Source: Dehalococcoidia bacterium (GTDB lineage: Bacteria; Chloroflexota; Dehalococcoidia; Lucifugimonadales; UBA3495). From it: DNA of 38,188 bases. Numbering within the stretch: position 1 is the stretch's first letter; each line of letters opens with the position of its first letter. The notes beneath the pieces are model-generated. The model did no database searches, was not told the DNA's origin, and worked only from the letters and a program-made list of their open reading frames with translations. Position numbers and translations under genes: made by a program. This document shows, piece after piece, positions 7,536 through 15,494 of the stretch. The DNA lies in NCBI GenBank assembly GCA_022823505.1, contig JAJEIA010000056.1, positions 1 through 38,188 of the forward strand. The letters run 5' to 3'.

Positions 7536-10500
7536 CTAAACGCCGGAGAGACGGCGCACCCCCAGGGTCACTTCCATACCTTCGATTTGCGCCGTTTCGG
7601 ATTTGGCGGCATCTTCCGGGATTGCGGCCAGCAGGTCGTCACTGAGAGTTTCCTGCCTGATGTAGTCCCCGTGATTGGTCATTACCCGGAGGATGTCGTC
7701 CGGCCCTTCGAAATAGGTGACTATGCGGTCGGTGATCTCGAAACGAGCATTCTTGCGCAGGTTCTGGATGCGGTGGGCCAGCTCCCGGGCCAAGCCCTCA
7801 TCGGCCAGTTCCGGGGAAATGCGGGCATCCACCGCCACCATGTAGCCAGCTTCCAGGGCGGCCGAGTAGCCGGCGACCGACACCACCGCATCGCCCTCGT
7901 CGCCCGCCGACTCCTGCGCCTGAACGTAAAGATCGCCCGCGGCTTCGGCTGCGTGCAGTTCCTTGATGTTCAGTTCTTCCAGGATCTGAGGACGCACCTG
8001 GTCGAGGTATGTCGACTCTGCTTCCGTGCGGGTTTTGACTACCACTTGGGCCAGCGGCTGGCGAACTTTCAAGCCGGCCTTGCTTCGAGCCGCGCGGCCC
8101 ATACTGGAGACGCGAATCGCCAGGCGGGTGGCTTCCATGATGGGTCGGTCGATCAGCGAGGTGTCGGCCACCGGGTAGGCGGCCAGGTGCACGCTGTCCG
8201 GCCCGTCAGTCCGGTAGCGCAGTTCCAGGTTGCGGTACATCTGCTCGGAAACGAAAGGAGCCAACGGCGCCATTAGCCGGGCCACCGTGGTCAGGCAACG
8301 GTACAGGGTCGCATACGCTCCGAGCTTGTCCGCATCGTTTTCCGATTTCCAAAAACGGCGGCGGGAACGGCGAACATACCAATTGGAGAGCACGTCGATG
8401 AACTCGGCGATCCGGCGTCCCGCGTCGGTGGGGTTGTAGTTGTCCAGGTGATCGTCCACGACCTGGACCAGTTGGTTGAGCTCCGCCAGGATCCATCGGT
8501 CCAGTTCGGCCTCGGGACGCCATCCTTCGGGTATCTGCGACGGCTCAAACTCGTCGATGTTGGCGTAGTTGGTGAAGAAAGCGTAAACGTTCCACAGCGT
8601 GAGCAAAACCTGGCGCAGGGTTTGTTGCACCAGCCGGTCGGAGAAGCGCCTGGGCTCGCCGGGGTGCGACGCAGTGAACAGATACCACCGCAAGGCATCC
8701 GCACCGTGGGCGTTCAGGATGCTGTCCGGCTCGACGATGTTGCCGAGACGCTTGCTCATCTTTCGGCCGCGCCCGTCCAGGATCAGGCCCAGGCAGATGA
8801 CGTTGCGGTAAGCGACGTCATCCTTGAGCAGGGTCGAAAGGGCGTGCAGGCTGTAGAACCACCCGCGGGTCTGGTCGACGGCCTCACAGATGTAATCGGC
8901 GGGGAAGCGCCCGTCGGTTTCGATGTCGCGGTTCTCGAACGGGTAGTGCCACTGGGCCAGCGGCATCATGCCGGAATCGAACCAGCAGTCCATCACCTCC
9001 GGGATCCTGCGGTAGATGCCGCTGCAATCGCTTGCGCCGCAGGGCCAGGTGACGTCATCAACGTAGGGCCGGTGCAGGTCCAGATCGTCAAGATCCTGGC
9101 CGCATCGCTCCGACAACTCTTCAACACCGCCCACGCAGTCCATCGCGCCGCACTCTTCACACTGCCAGATGGGTATTGGCGTTCCCCAATAGCGCTCCCG
9201 GGAGATCGCCCAGTCCACATTGTTGCGCAGCCATTCGCCGAACCGGCCCTCACGGATGTGCTCGGGGTACCAGTTGATGCTCGAATTGTTGCCCACCAAG
9301 CGGTCTTTGACAGCAGTGGTCCGGATGTACCATGAGGTTTTAGCGTAATAGAGCAGCGGGGTGTCGCAGCGCCAGCAGAACGGGTAGGTGTGCCGATACA
9401 CGCCCTGGTGGTACAGCAGGCCCCGGGATTCCAGATCGGCGAGGATTTCCGGATCCGCGTCCTTGACGAACCTGCCGGCAAAGGGATAGTCGCCGGTGAC
9501 AACGCCCTGCAGATCGACGGGTTGGACGAAGGCGAGTTGGTGCTCCCTCCCCAGGCCGAGGTCCTCGTCTCCGAAGGCCGGGGCGATATGGACGATTCCG
9601 CTGCCGTCTTCCATGCTCACGAAGTCGGCGGCCACGACCTTGGTCGCGTAGGAGTCGGCGTCCTCCAGGGAAATCTGGCCCTCGGCGTTGGCCACGAACT
9701 GGCGGATCGGAACGCCGAATTCGGAGGCGTCATACAGGGGGCGGTAGGACAGGCCGACCAGATCGCTTCCCTGCACCTCTCGCGTAACGGTGTAATCGTT
9801 CTGTAGAACCCCCAACAGCGCGGTGGCCAGCGCCATCCTGATCGTCTGTCCGGCGCCGTTGACGGTTTCAACAATGGAGTAGTCGGCGTCGGCGCTGACG
9901 GCCAGGGCCGTGTTGCCGGGCAACGTCCACGGTGTAGTGGTCCACGCCAGGAAGTACGAAGGAACCTCGGGCGCGCCGCCGTCGAGCCATTCGGTAGCCT
10001 CAAAAGTCACGAAGGTCGACGGGTCGGGTGTGTTCTCACGATATCCAAGGGCCACCTCGTGGGAGGACAGGCTGGAGACGCAGCGCGGGCAATGAGGCGC
10101 TCCCCGGCGGTCCTGGTAGAGCAGGCCCCGATCCCATAGCTGCTTTAGGATCCACCACCCGGTTTCGATGTAATCGTTCTCAAGCGTCACATAGGGGTCA
10201 TCCATGTCCACCCAGTAGCCGATGCGGTCGGTCATGACCTCCCATTCTTTGACGTAGCGGAAAACGCTCTCACGGCAGCGCCGGTTGAACTCGGCGATTC
10301 CAAACTCCTCGATTTCCCGTTTGGACGACAGGCCCAGCTCCTGCTCGATCTGCAACTCGACCGGCAGGCCGTGCGTGTCCCATCCGCCCTTGCGGATCAC
10401 GCGGCATCCTTTCATCGTGCGGTAGCGGGAGATGACGTCCTTGAACACGCGTGCCAGGACGTGGTGAATCCCCGGGCTGCCGTTGGCGGTCGGTGGGCCC

Positions 10501-10640
10501 TCATACATCATGAACAGCGGTGCGTCCGGCCGATCGTCTACCGACCGACGGAACACATCGCGTTCCTTCCAATAATCGAGGATCTCGGCGTCGAGCTCCG
10601 GGAAACTCACCCGGCTGGAAACCACGTCAAAAGTTGGCAT
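7536..10640 (-). CDS. ileS: Isoleucyl-tRNA synthetase, eukaryote-like (type 2) form
   Basis: The 1034-aa class I aminoacyl-tRNA synthetase charges tRNA-Ile and edits misactivated valine. The HIGH signature appears as GIHH (57-60) in the context GPPTANGSPGIHH, and KMSKR is at 627-631. The long C-terminal anticodon-binding and extension region, the motif GGWDTHGLPVE and the overall length fit the type 2 group found in many Chloroflexota and Actinobacteria. That group is often naturally insensitive to mupirocin. The gene starts 96 nt after thiD and runs into mutM with a 6-nt gap. A TATAAT at 10717-10722 may give it its own promoter. I see no T-box leader. Confidence 0.96.
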   Translation of the reverse strand: MPTFDVVSSRVSFPELDAEILDYWKERDVFRRSVDDRPDAPLFMMYEGPPTANGSPGIHHVLARVFKDVISRYRTMKGCRVIRKGGWDTHGLPVELQIEQELGLSSKREIEEFGIAEFNRRCRESVFRYVKEWEVMTDRIGYWVDMDDPYVTLENDYIETGWWILKQLWDRGLLYQDRRGAPHCPRCVSSLSSHEVALGYRENTPDPSTFVTFEATEWLDGGAPEVPSYFLAWTTTPWTLPGNTALAVSADADYSIVETVNGAGQTIRMALATALLGVLQNDYTVTREVQGSDLVGLSYRPLYDASEFGVPIRQFVANAEGQISLEDADSYATKVVAADFVSMEDGSGIVHIAPAFGDEDLGLGREHQLAFVQPVDLQGVVTGDYPFAGRFVKDADPEILADLESRGLLYHQGVYRHTYPFCWRCDTPLLYYAKTSWYIRTTAVKDRLVGNNSSINWYPEHIREGRFGEWLRNNVDWAISRERYWGTPIPIWQCEECGAMDCVGGVEELSERCGQDLDDLDLHRPYVDDVTWPCGASDCSGIYRRIPEVMDCWFDSGMMPLAQWHYPFENRDIETDGRFPADYICEAVDQTRGWFYSLHALSTLLKDDVAYRNVICLGLILDGRGRKMSKRLGNIVEPDSILNAHGADALRWYLFTASHPGEPRRFSDRLVQQTLRQVLLTLWNVYAFFTNYANIDEFEPSQIPEGWRPEAELDRWILAELNQLVQVVDDHLDNYNPTDAGRRIAEFIDVLSNWYVRRSRRRFWKSENDADKLGAYATLYRCLTTVARLMAPLAPFVSEQMYRNLELRYRTDGPDSVHLAAYPVADTSLIDRPIMEATRLAIRVSSMGRAARSKAGLKVRQPLAQVVVKTRTEAESTYLDQVRPQILEELNIKELHAAEAAGDLYVQAQESAGDEGDAVVSVAGYSAALEAGYMVAVDARISPELADEGLARELAHRIQNLRKNARFEITDRIVTYFEGPDDILRVMTNHGDYIRQETLSDDLLAAIPEDAAKSETAQIEGMEVTLGVRRLSGV

Positions 10641-10716
10641 GGCTGTAATACCTCATCGTTGAATGCGAACGGGACCGTGCGCAAGCAGCGATCCCAAAAG
10701 ACCTGACCGGAACCCG

Positions 10717-10722
10717 ATTATA
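10717..10722 (-). promoter_or_regulatory. Candidate -10 box upstream of ileS
   Basis: A perfect TATAAT (minus strand) lies in the thiD-ileS gap. No good -35 is visible at 17 nt; TTGGTG sits 15 nt upstream. The resulting leader of about 70 nt contains a 7-bp hairpin with one G-U pair and a GAGG ahead of the ileS ATG. Confidence 0.5.
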
Positions 10723-10736
10723 GCGCAGGCGAGTTT

Positions 10737-11534
10737 TCACCAATACGCGTGGAAATGGTGCAGCGGCCCATGACCCTGGCCTATTGGGTAGGACGAGCGA
10801 ATCGCGGCGGTGACGTAATCTTTCGCCTGAGCGACCGCGGCGGGCACGTTCAGCCCGTGTGCAAGGCCGGCCGCAACGGCGGACGCGAAGGTACAGCCGG
10901 TTCCGTGGGTGTTAGTCGAAGGGATGCGCTCCGTGGTGAATTCCGTGAACTCAGCGCCGTCGAACAGGACGTCGGTTGGCGCCCCGTCGCGGTGACCGCC
11001 TTTCACCACGACCGAGCGAGCCCCCATGGCGACGATACGGGTCGCGGCCTCCCGGACGTCGTCATCGGATCGGATGGTGAGCCCCGTCAAATCCTCGGCC
11101 TCAGGGATGTTGGGAGTGACCACCGCCGCCAGCGGTATCAACGAATTGCAGATGGATTGTATGGCCTCCTCCCGGAGCAGGCGGTCGCCACTCTTGGCGA
11201 CCATCACGGGATCGACCACCAGGTTGGCGACGCCGTGCCGCCGGATGGCATCGGACACCGTTTCCACGATCTCGCTGGAAGACAGCATTCCGGTCTTCAC
11301 GGCGTCGGCTCCGATGTCCGTGATCACCGCGTCGATTTGGGCAGAGATGATCCCGGTGGGTATCTCGTGCACCGCGCTGACGCCAACGGTGTTTTGAGCC
11401 GTGATTGCGGTGAGTGTGGACGTGCCGAACACTCCCAGGGCGGAGAAGGTTTTGAGGTCGGCCTGGATTCCGGCTCCGCCGCCGGAGTCGGAGCCGGCGA
11501 TTGTCATCACAGTCGGCGGACGCGCATCAGCCAT
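10737..11534 (-). CDS. thiD: Hydroxymethylpyrimidine/phosphomethylpyrimidine kinase ThiD
   Basis: The 265-aa ribokinase-fold kinase phosphorylates HMP and HMP-phosphate in thiamine biosynthesis. It shows the N-terminal [18 protein letters not shown] substrate/ATP region and the C-terminal anion-hole motif [12 protein letters not shown] prefer the ATG at 11534 (AAGGTGG 8 nt upstream) over the in-frame GTG at 11546, which would lie inside that ribosome-binding site. It follows the GYD gene by 30 nt, and thiE is found elsewhere in this window (27016-27993). No TPP riboswitch is visible upstream. Confidence 0.95.
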   Translation of the reverse strand: MADARPPTVMTIAGSDSGGGAGIQADLKTFSALGVFGTSTLTAITAQNTVGVSAVHEIPTGIISAQIDAVITDIGADAVKTGMLSSSEIVETVSDAIRRHGVANLVVDPVMVAKSGDRLLREEAIQSICNSLIPLAAVVTPNIPEAEDLTGLTIRSDDDVREAATRIVAMGARSVVVKGGHRDGAPTDVLFDGAEFTEFTTERIPSTNTHGTGCTFASAVAAGLAHGLNVPAAVAQAKDYVTAAIRSSYPIGQGHGPLHHFHAYW

Positions 11535-11564
11535 GCCAGTTACCACCTTGCGCTCAGGAGTCGC

Positions 11565-11954
11565 CTAGTCGGGTTCGTCGGGCAAACGCCAGGAATCATC
11601 GGTATCCTGGTCAACTGCATCCGGCCCGTCCGGCACCGTAAGAGCCACCGCCACGTCCCGGATCATGCTGAGGTGTTCCTCATCCGACAGGATGCCGATG
11701 GGCAGCGCCGGCAGGGTTTCAATGTTCAGCCCGGCACGCACGCCCAGGTCCAGCGAAAGCCGGGCGGCGGACTGGTTGTCCTCCGCTTCTGTGAGGATTA
11801 CAAAGTCGTAACGGCCCAGCACCGCGTATTGAGTCAGCACCTTGCTGGATGGGGTCTCCGCGTCGGTCGCGGCGTCGCTCAGCAGGTTGGGATTGTCCTG
11901 GCCCATTCGTCGACCACGACCCGTAAAACTGGCGAGCATTATGTATAGAGACAT
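11565..11954 (-). CDS. GYD domain protein
   Basis: The 129-aa protein matches the GYD family, a small ferredoxin-like-fold domain of unknown function. Visible hallmarks are the N-terminal [11 protein letters not shown] strand and [14 protein letters not shown], which carries the family's G-x-YD signature. The C-terminus is Asp-rich. I set the start at 11954, where GGGAAG lies 6 nt upstream; the open frame further upstream has no family similarity. It is divergent from the LLM oxidoreductase gene across a 159-nt spacer and is followed by thiD in the same direction. Confidence 0.85.
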   Translation of the reverse strand: MSLYIMLASFTGRGRRMGQDNPNLLSDAATDAETPSSKVLTQYAVLGRYDFVILTEAEDNQSAARLSLDLGVRAGLNIETLPALPIGILSDEEHLSMIRDVAVALTVPDGPDAVDQDTDDSWRLPDEPD

Positions 11955-12042
11955 CGCAGGCTTCCCGATTATCAGCGTGCATTCGTTAAAGAAGGTGGAA
12001 ATACCGTCAATGAGTATATCATCGGACACCCGTGTGCCCGCA

Positions 12043-12071
12043 TGGACGGGCGGCAGGGCCGGTGCTATCAT
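12043..12071 (+). promoter_or_regulatory. Candidate promoter of the LLM oxidoreductase gene
   Basis: TGGACG (12043-12048) is followed after 17 nt by TATCAT (12066-12071), about 43 nt before the ATG. The match to consensus is moderate. Confidence 0.4.
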
Positions 12072-12113
12072 CCCGGCAAAGTCGGCAGGCGACGCTGGCC
12101 CCTGGAGGCGACA

Positions 12114-12956
12114 ATGGACATCGGTTTGAACATGTCAATTTCCACCAACTCGATCGACGTGGCTGACATTGCCGCGAGGGCGGAAAGCGCCGGGTTCGAG
12201 TCCATATGGTTGCCCGAGCATCCGGTGATGCCGGTGAACCCCACGTCCAAGTACCCCGGGTCGCCGGACGGGTCAATCCCCCCGTACATGGCCGACATGG
12301 GCGATCCGTATATCGGGCTGGCCCGAGCCTCGGCGGTGACCAGCAGGATCAAGTTGGGCACCGGCATCACGCTGATCCCGGAACGCAATCCGTTGGTGCT
12401 GGCGGGCGCCATATCTACCCTGGACCGGTTTTCGGGCGGGCGGTTCATCCTCGGCATCGGGACGGGATGGCTCCGAGAGGAGACCGAGATCATGGGCGGC
12501 GATTTCGATCACCGGTGGACCCAGGCTCGTGAAGCGATTGAGGTGATGCGCGCGCTGTGGACCCAGGACGCCGCCGAGTACCACGGGCAGTACTACGACT
12601 TCCCACCCGTCCAGTGCAATCCCAAGCCGGCCCAGGAAGGCGGCCCTCCCGTGCTCCTGGGAGGGAACGCGAGGAACGTGTTCCGCCGGGTCGCCCGATG
12701 GGGGGACGGCTGGATGCCGACCGCTGCGAGCCCCGACCAAATCGCCGCTGGCCGTGCCGCTATCGACGAGCTCGCCGAGGCGTCGGGCCGGGATCCGTCT
12801 GGCATCGATGTCACGGTATTCGGCCAGGGCCCGGACCGCGATTTGATCTCCCGGTTTGAAGAGGCCGGCGCGAACCGCGTGATCATCCGACTCGGCGACA
12901 CGACAAACTCCAGCGCCCTCGATGAGATCGACCGGATCGCGGAGGCCGTGATGTAA
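12114..12956 (+). CDS. LLM class (F420-dependent type) oxidoreductase
   Basis: The 280-aa luciferase-like monooxygenase-fold protein belongs to the group of probable F420-dependent oxidoreductases (TIGR03619-like). Typical segments are ESIWLPEH (32-39 region), ASAVTSRIKLGTGITLIPERNPLVLA, TLDRFSGGRFILGIGTGWLREE and PPVLLGGN...RVARWGDGW. The family usually reduces or oxidises small organic substrates with F420 or FMN; cofactor and substrate cannot be told from sequence alone. The ATG at 12114 is fixed by GGAGG 6 nt upstream. It forms a single-gene unit closed by a strong hairpin at 12987-13032. Confidence 0.93.
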   Translation: MDIGLNMSISTNSIDVADIAARAESAGFESIWLPEHPVMPVNPTSKYPGSPDGSIPPYMADMGDPYIGLARASAVTSRIKLGTGITLIPERNPLVLAGAISTLDRFSGGRFILGIGTGWLREETEIMGGDFDHRWTQAREAIEVMRALWTQDAAEYHGQYYDFPPVQCNPKPAQEGGPPVLLGGNARNVFRRVARWGDGWMPTAASPDQIAAGRAAIDELAEASGRDPSGIDVTVFGQGPDRDLISRFEEAGANRVIIRLGDTTNSSALDEIDRIAEAVM

Positions 12957-12986
12957 CATCACCCGTCTGCCACACAAATCACGTCG

Positions 12987-13042
12987 GCCGTACCGGCGTC
13001 GCGTTCCCAGCAGATCGCAACGCCGGTACGGCATTATTTCGG
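12987..13042 (+). terminator. Intrinsic terminator after the LLM oxidoreductase gene
   Basis: A perfect 13-bp stem (12987-12999 with 13020-13032, GCCGTACCGGCGT) is followed by ATTATTTC, a short T-rich tail. It lies 30 nt after the stop codon. Confidence 0.7.
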
Positions 13043-13080
13043 TTATCACCATCTCCGATATATCAAAAGATACTATATTA

Positions 13081-13115
13081 CATATTCGTCAAGGTGATTT
13101 AAACATATCGTCAAG
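13081..13115 (+). repeat. Direct repeat in the AT-rich spacer upstream of the peptide importer operon
   Basis: catattcgtcaag (13081-13093) and catatcgtcaag (13104-13115) are near-identical direct repeats. They start 23 nt apart, close to two helical turns, inside a strongly AT-rich stretch (about 13045-13200) that contrasts with the GC-rich surroundings. Apart from these repeats and the promoter at 13226-13255, the 385-nt gene-free gap (12957-13341) contains only the terminator at its left edge. An activator-binding site is a reasonable guess. Confidence 0.5.
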
Positions 13116-13225
13116 TCGTAACTGTGATCAGCCAATAAAACCATAATTCGTACTTCATCACAACTTCCATCCAATGTTTTCGCATTTTATTGCGGAATTC
13201 GGATTAATCGTCGCTGTGACGTCGA

Positions 13226-13255
13226 TTGACAGGTACGTCCGATATTGCCTATATT
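13226..13255 (+). promoter_or_regulatory. Sigma70-type promoter of the peptide importer operon
   Basis: A perfect TTGACA (13226-13231) is followed after 18 nt by TATATT (13250-13255). The expected transcript start is near 13262, about 80 nt before the first binding-protein gene. Confidence 0.7.
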
Positions 13256-13341
13256 GCGGGCGCCAAACGGGAGGGCGCCAGCTGTACCCGTCTCGAATCA
13301 AGTGTGAGGAATTCGTACCAAACAGGCCTTGGAGAATGCGT

Positions 13342-15300
13342 ATGCGAGCGAAATGGTTTTTCAAATTTCCGAATATCGCATTGATAGCCGCCCTGACATT
13401 TGCCACCGTGATAGTGGCGTGTGGCGGTGCGGCAGAACAGCCGGCCGCTCCGGCGACCGCTGCGCCGGCGGCTCCTCAGGTTGAAGCGCCGACGAATACC
13501 CCAGTGGTCCGGGCGACCAACACGCCGACGGCTGGCAATGCGTTGCCCACGCCAACCCAACGCGCATCCGTGCTACAGGCCACGCCGCGACCCACCCTGG
13601 CTCCACAAACCGAAGGCGAACTGGTGACCGACCGGCTGATCCTGGTCGCCGACCCGCCTTCGCTGGAGTCGATGCTGGACTGCGAAGTGACCGGCTCCGG
13701 CGTGCTGAACTACCGCATGTCGGCGGAGTGGATGGTGGACGCCAGCCGCTTCGACGGGTCGTACGAGCCGATGCTGGCAACCGAATGGGGCATCAGCGAC
13801 GACGGGCGGACCTGGAACTTCAAGCTTCGGCAGGGGGTCCGCTGGCATGACGATTGGGGCGAGTTCACGGCCAAGGACGTCGTGCACTCCATGGCGTACT
13901 ACACCAACCCCGATTGCCGCGCCTCCTATTCTGACTACTTCCGCAGTGACCCGGGCGGCGAGGTGGAAGTCGTCAACGACTATGAAGTCAACATCCATAT
14001 GAAGCGCCGTCCAGCCGTTGACTTCGTCTACTGGTACTCGGGCTACCGTGGCATCCCCCATAGCAGCAAGGTCCAGTGGGACCAGGAATGCCCCAACGGC
14101 GAAGCCGATTACGGGACCAATGAAGCCGGTCTGCCCCTGAACTATTGCATTCAAAGCCGGGATGCGGTGGCTGCAAAACCCGCGCGGACCGGGCCTTATG
14201 AATTCGTGAGCTTCCAGGAAGGCGTGGGCTGGGAATGGCGCCGGGTCGACTACGACCACTGGCGAGTGAACCCTGACTTTGCTGAGATCGAAATCAAAGA
14301 CGTGCGTGAATCGGCCACCCGCCTGGCCATCATGCAGGCCCGTGAAGGGCATATCGCCACTATCAACCGCGCTTTGATCCAGGACGCCGTCGACGACGGC
14401 CTGGAGGTGGTCGACAGCTCTGTCCGGTCCGTGACCGCCTTTGCCCTGTTCGGCGGCATGTACTTCTCCACCGGCAGCGCAGGCATCCCGACCGACCTCT
14501 CCGCGGAAGAACAGGCAGACATCAGGTCTGAGTACGATATCGTGGCCGCCCGGGACGAGATGATGCCCTGGAACGAACCCACTGAATCGGGAAAGCTGGT
14601 TCGTATGGCGATGAACAAGGCCATCGACCGCGACCAGATCAACGAAGCCATCTACAAAGGCGTGGGCGGACGGCAGTGGGTAGCCACCCTGGTACCTGAC
14701 TTCCCAGCGGGCTTCAATCCGGAATGGGAAGCCAAGTGGGACGAGCTCTACGGGTATGACCCGGACAAGGCCCGCGAATTGCTGGTCGAAGCCGGCTATC
14801 CCAACGGGTTCTCCTTCCGTGTGCCGGTGTTCGTGCTGGGCGGCGTACCCGAGTTGCCCGACCAGATGGAAGCCATGGCCAAGTTCTGGTCTGAGATCGG
14901 TCTGGACCCGCAACTGGATCCCATCGAGTTCTCCAACTGGCGCAACCACTACCGCGGACTTGACACCGACTGCTGCATATACGGGTTCCGCGGCCCGGCG
15001 GCGCCCATTGACACTCGCGTGCACTTCTACTTCAGCGCCGAACGGTTCTTCCGCGCCTACACCAGCGACGCAATCCAGGAGCATAAAAACAAGGCCCTGC
15101 GCGCGTTGAACGAGGCGGACGCCACGGCGGACTGGCAGAAGGTTTCGGACGAGATCTTCTACGAAGTCGGTACCATCCCCGGCTGGACCATGCCGATCAG
15201 CGCAACTATCGATCCGGATGTGGTGGCCGAATATGTCTTCCTGGGCCCGAACCAGGGGAGCTTCATCTACCTGGAATACGTGAAGGGCGTCCGGGAATAG
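13342..15300 (+). CDS. ABC importer substrate-binding lipoprotein 1 (SBP_bac_5 family)
   Basis: The 652-aa exported lipoprotein is of the oligopeptide/dipeptide/nickel-binding (OppA/DppA) family. The signal peptide has a lysine/arginine start and a hydrophobic core. It ends in the lipobox IVAC with C27 as the predicted lipidated residue. A Thr/Pro/Ala-rich spacer (about 30-85, TNTP and PTPTQR units) then separates the membrane anchor from the ligand-binding fold. The ATG at 13342 is preferred because GGAGA lies 6 nt upstream; the ATG two codons earlier overlaps that site, and the frame to 13174 crosses the promoter. It is a close paralogue of the next gene. It is longer than the typical DppA because of the spacer and an inserted loop around the PTDLSAEEQ stretch. 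Confidence 0.94.
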   Translation: MRAKWFFKFPNIALIAALTFATVIVACGGAAEQPAAPATAAPAAPQVEAPTNTPVVRATNTPTAGNALPTPTQRASVLQATPRPTLAPQTEGELVTDRLILVADPPSLESMLDCEVTGSGVLNYRMSAEWMVDASRFDGSYEPMLATEWGISDDGRTWNFKLRQGVRWHDDWGEFTAKDVVHSMAYYTNPDCRASYSDYFRSDPGGEVEVVNDYEVNIHMKRRPAVDFVYWYSGYRGIPHSSKVQWDQECPNGEADYGTNEAGLPLNYCIQSRDAVAAKPARTGPYEFVSFQEGVGWEWRRVDYDHWRVNPDFAEIEIKDVRESATRLAIMQAREGHIATINRALIQDAVDDGLEVVDSSVRSVTAFALFGGMYFSTGSAGIPTDLSAEEQADIRSEYDIVAARDEMMPWNEPTESGKLVRMAMNKAIDRDQINEAIYKGVGGRQWVATLVPDFPAGFNPEWEAKWDELYGYDPDKARELLVEAGYPNGFSFRVPVFVLGGVPELPDQMEAMAKFWSEIGLDPQLDPIEFSNWRNHYRGLDTDCCIYGFRGPAAPIDTRVHFYFSAERFFRAYTSDAIQEHKNKALRALNEADATADWQKVSDEIFYEVGTIPGWTMPISATIDPDVVAEYVFLGPNQGSFIYLEYVKGVRE

Positions 15301-15326
15301 TAGAAGGCCGTATCCCGTGACAGTTG

Positions 15327-15361
15327 CCCCTGACGCTGCGCTGTTGTCGCAGCGTCAGGGG
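15327..15361 (+). terminator. Strong intergenic hairpin between the two binding-protein genes
   Basis: A perfect 14-bp stem (15327-15340 with 15348-15361, CCCCTGACGCTGCG) closes a 7-nt loop. No T-run follows, so it is more likely a partial terminator or an mRNA-stabilising element. It would favour more of the first binding protein than of downstream products. The rest of the 194-nt gap shows no clear promoter. Confidence 0.6.
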
Positions 15362-15494
15362 TCATGCAAAGCATCACCCTAACAAACCAAACCGCTGAAC
15401 GAACGGCATTAGGGCAACGGGATTGCCGCTGGCGGTGACCCTCACGCCGATCAAATCAACGAGTTCCAATCGGTAGCGAGCCTGGAGCGAATAT

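Noticed and set aside
10641-10736. T-box riboswitch before ileS
   Set aside because: The leader is only about 70 nt and shows no T-box sequence or specifier arrangement.
11535-11564. TPP riboswitch before thiD
   Set aside because: The gap is 30 nt, too short, and no thi-box sequence is visible near thiE either.
13573-15084. 503-aa open frame opposite the first binding-protein gene
   Set aside because: Shadow frame; the same kind of frame recurs opposite the paralogue, as expected from sequence similarity.
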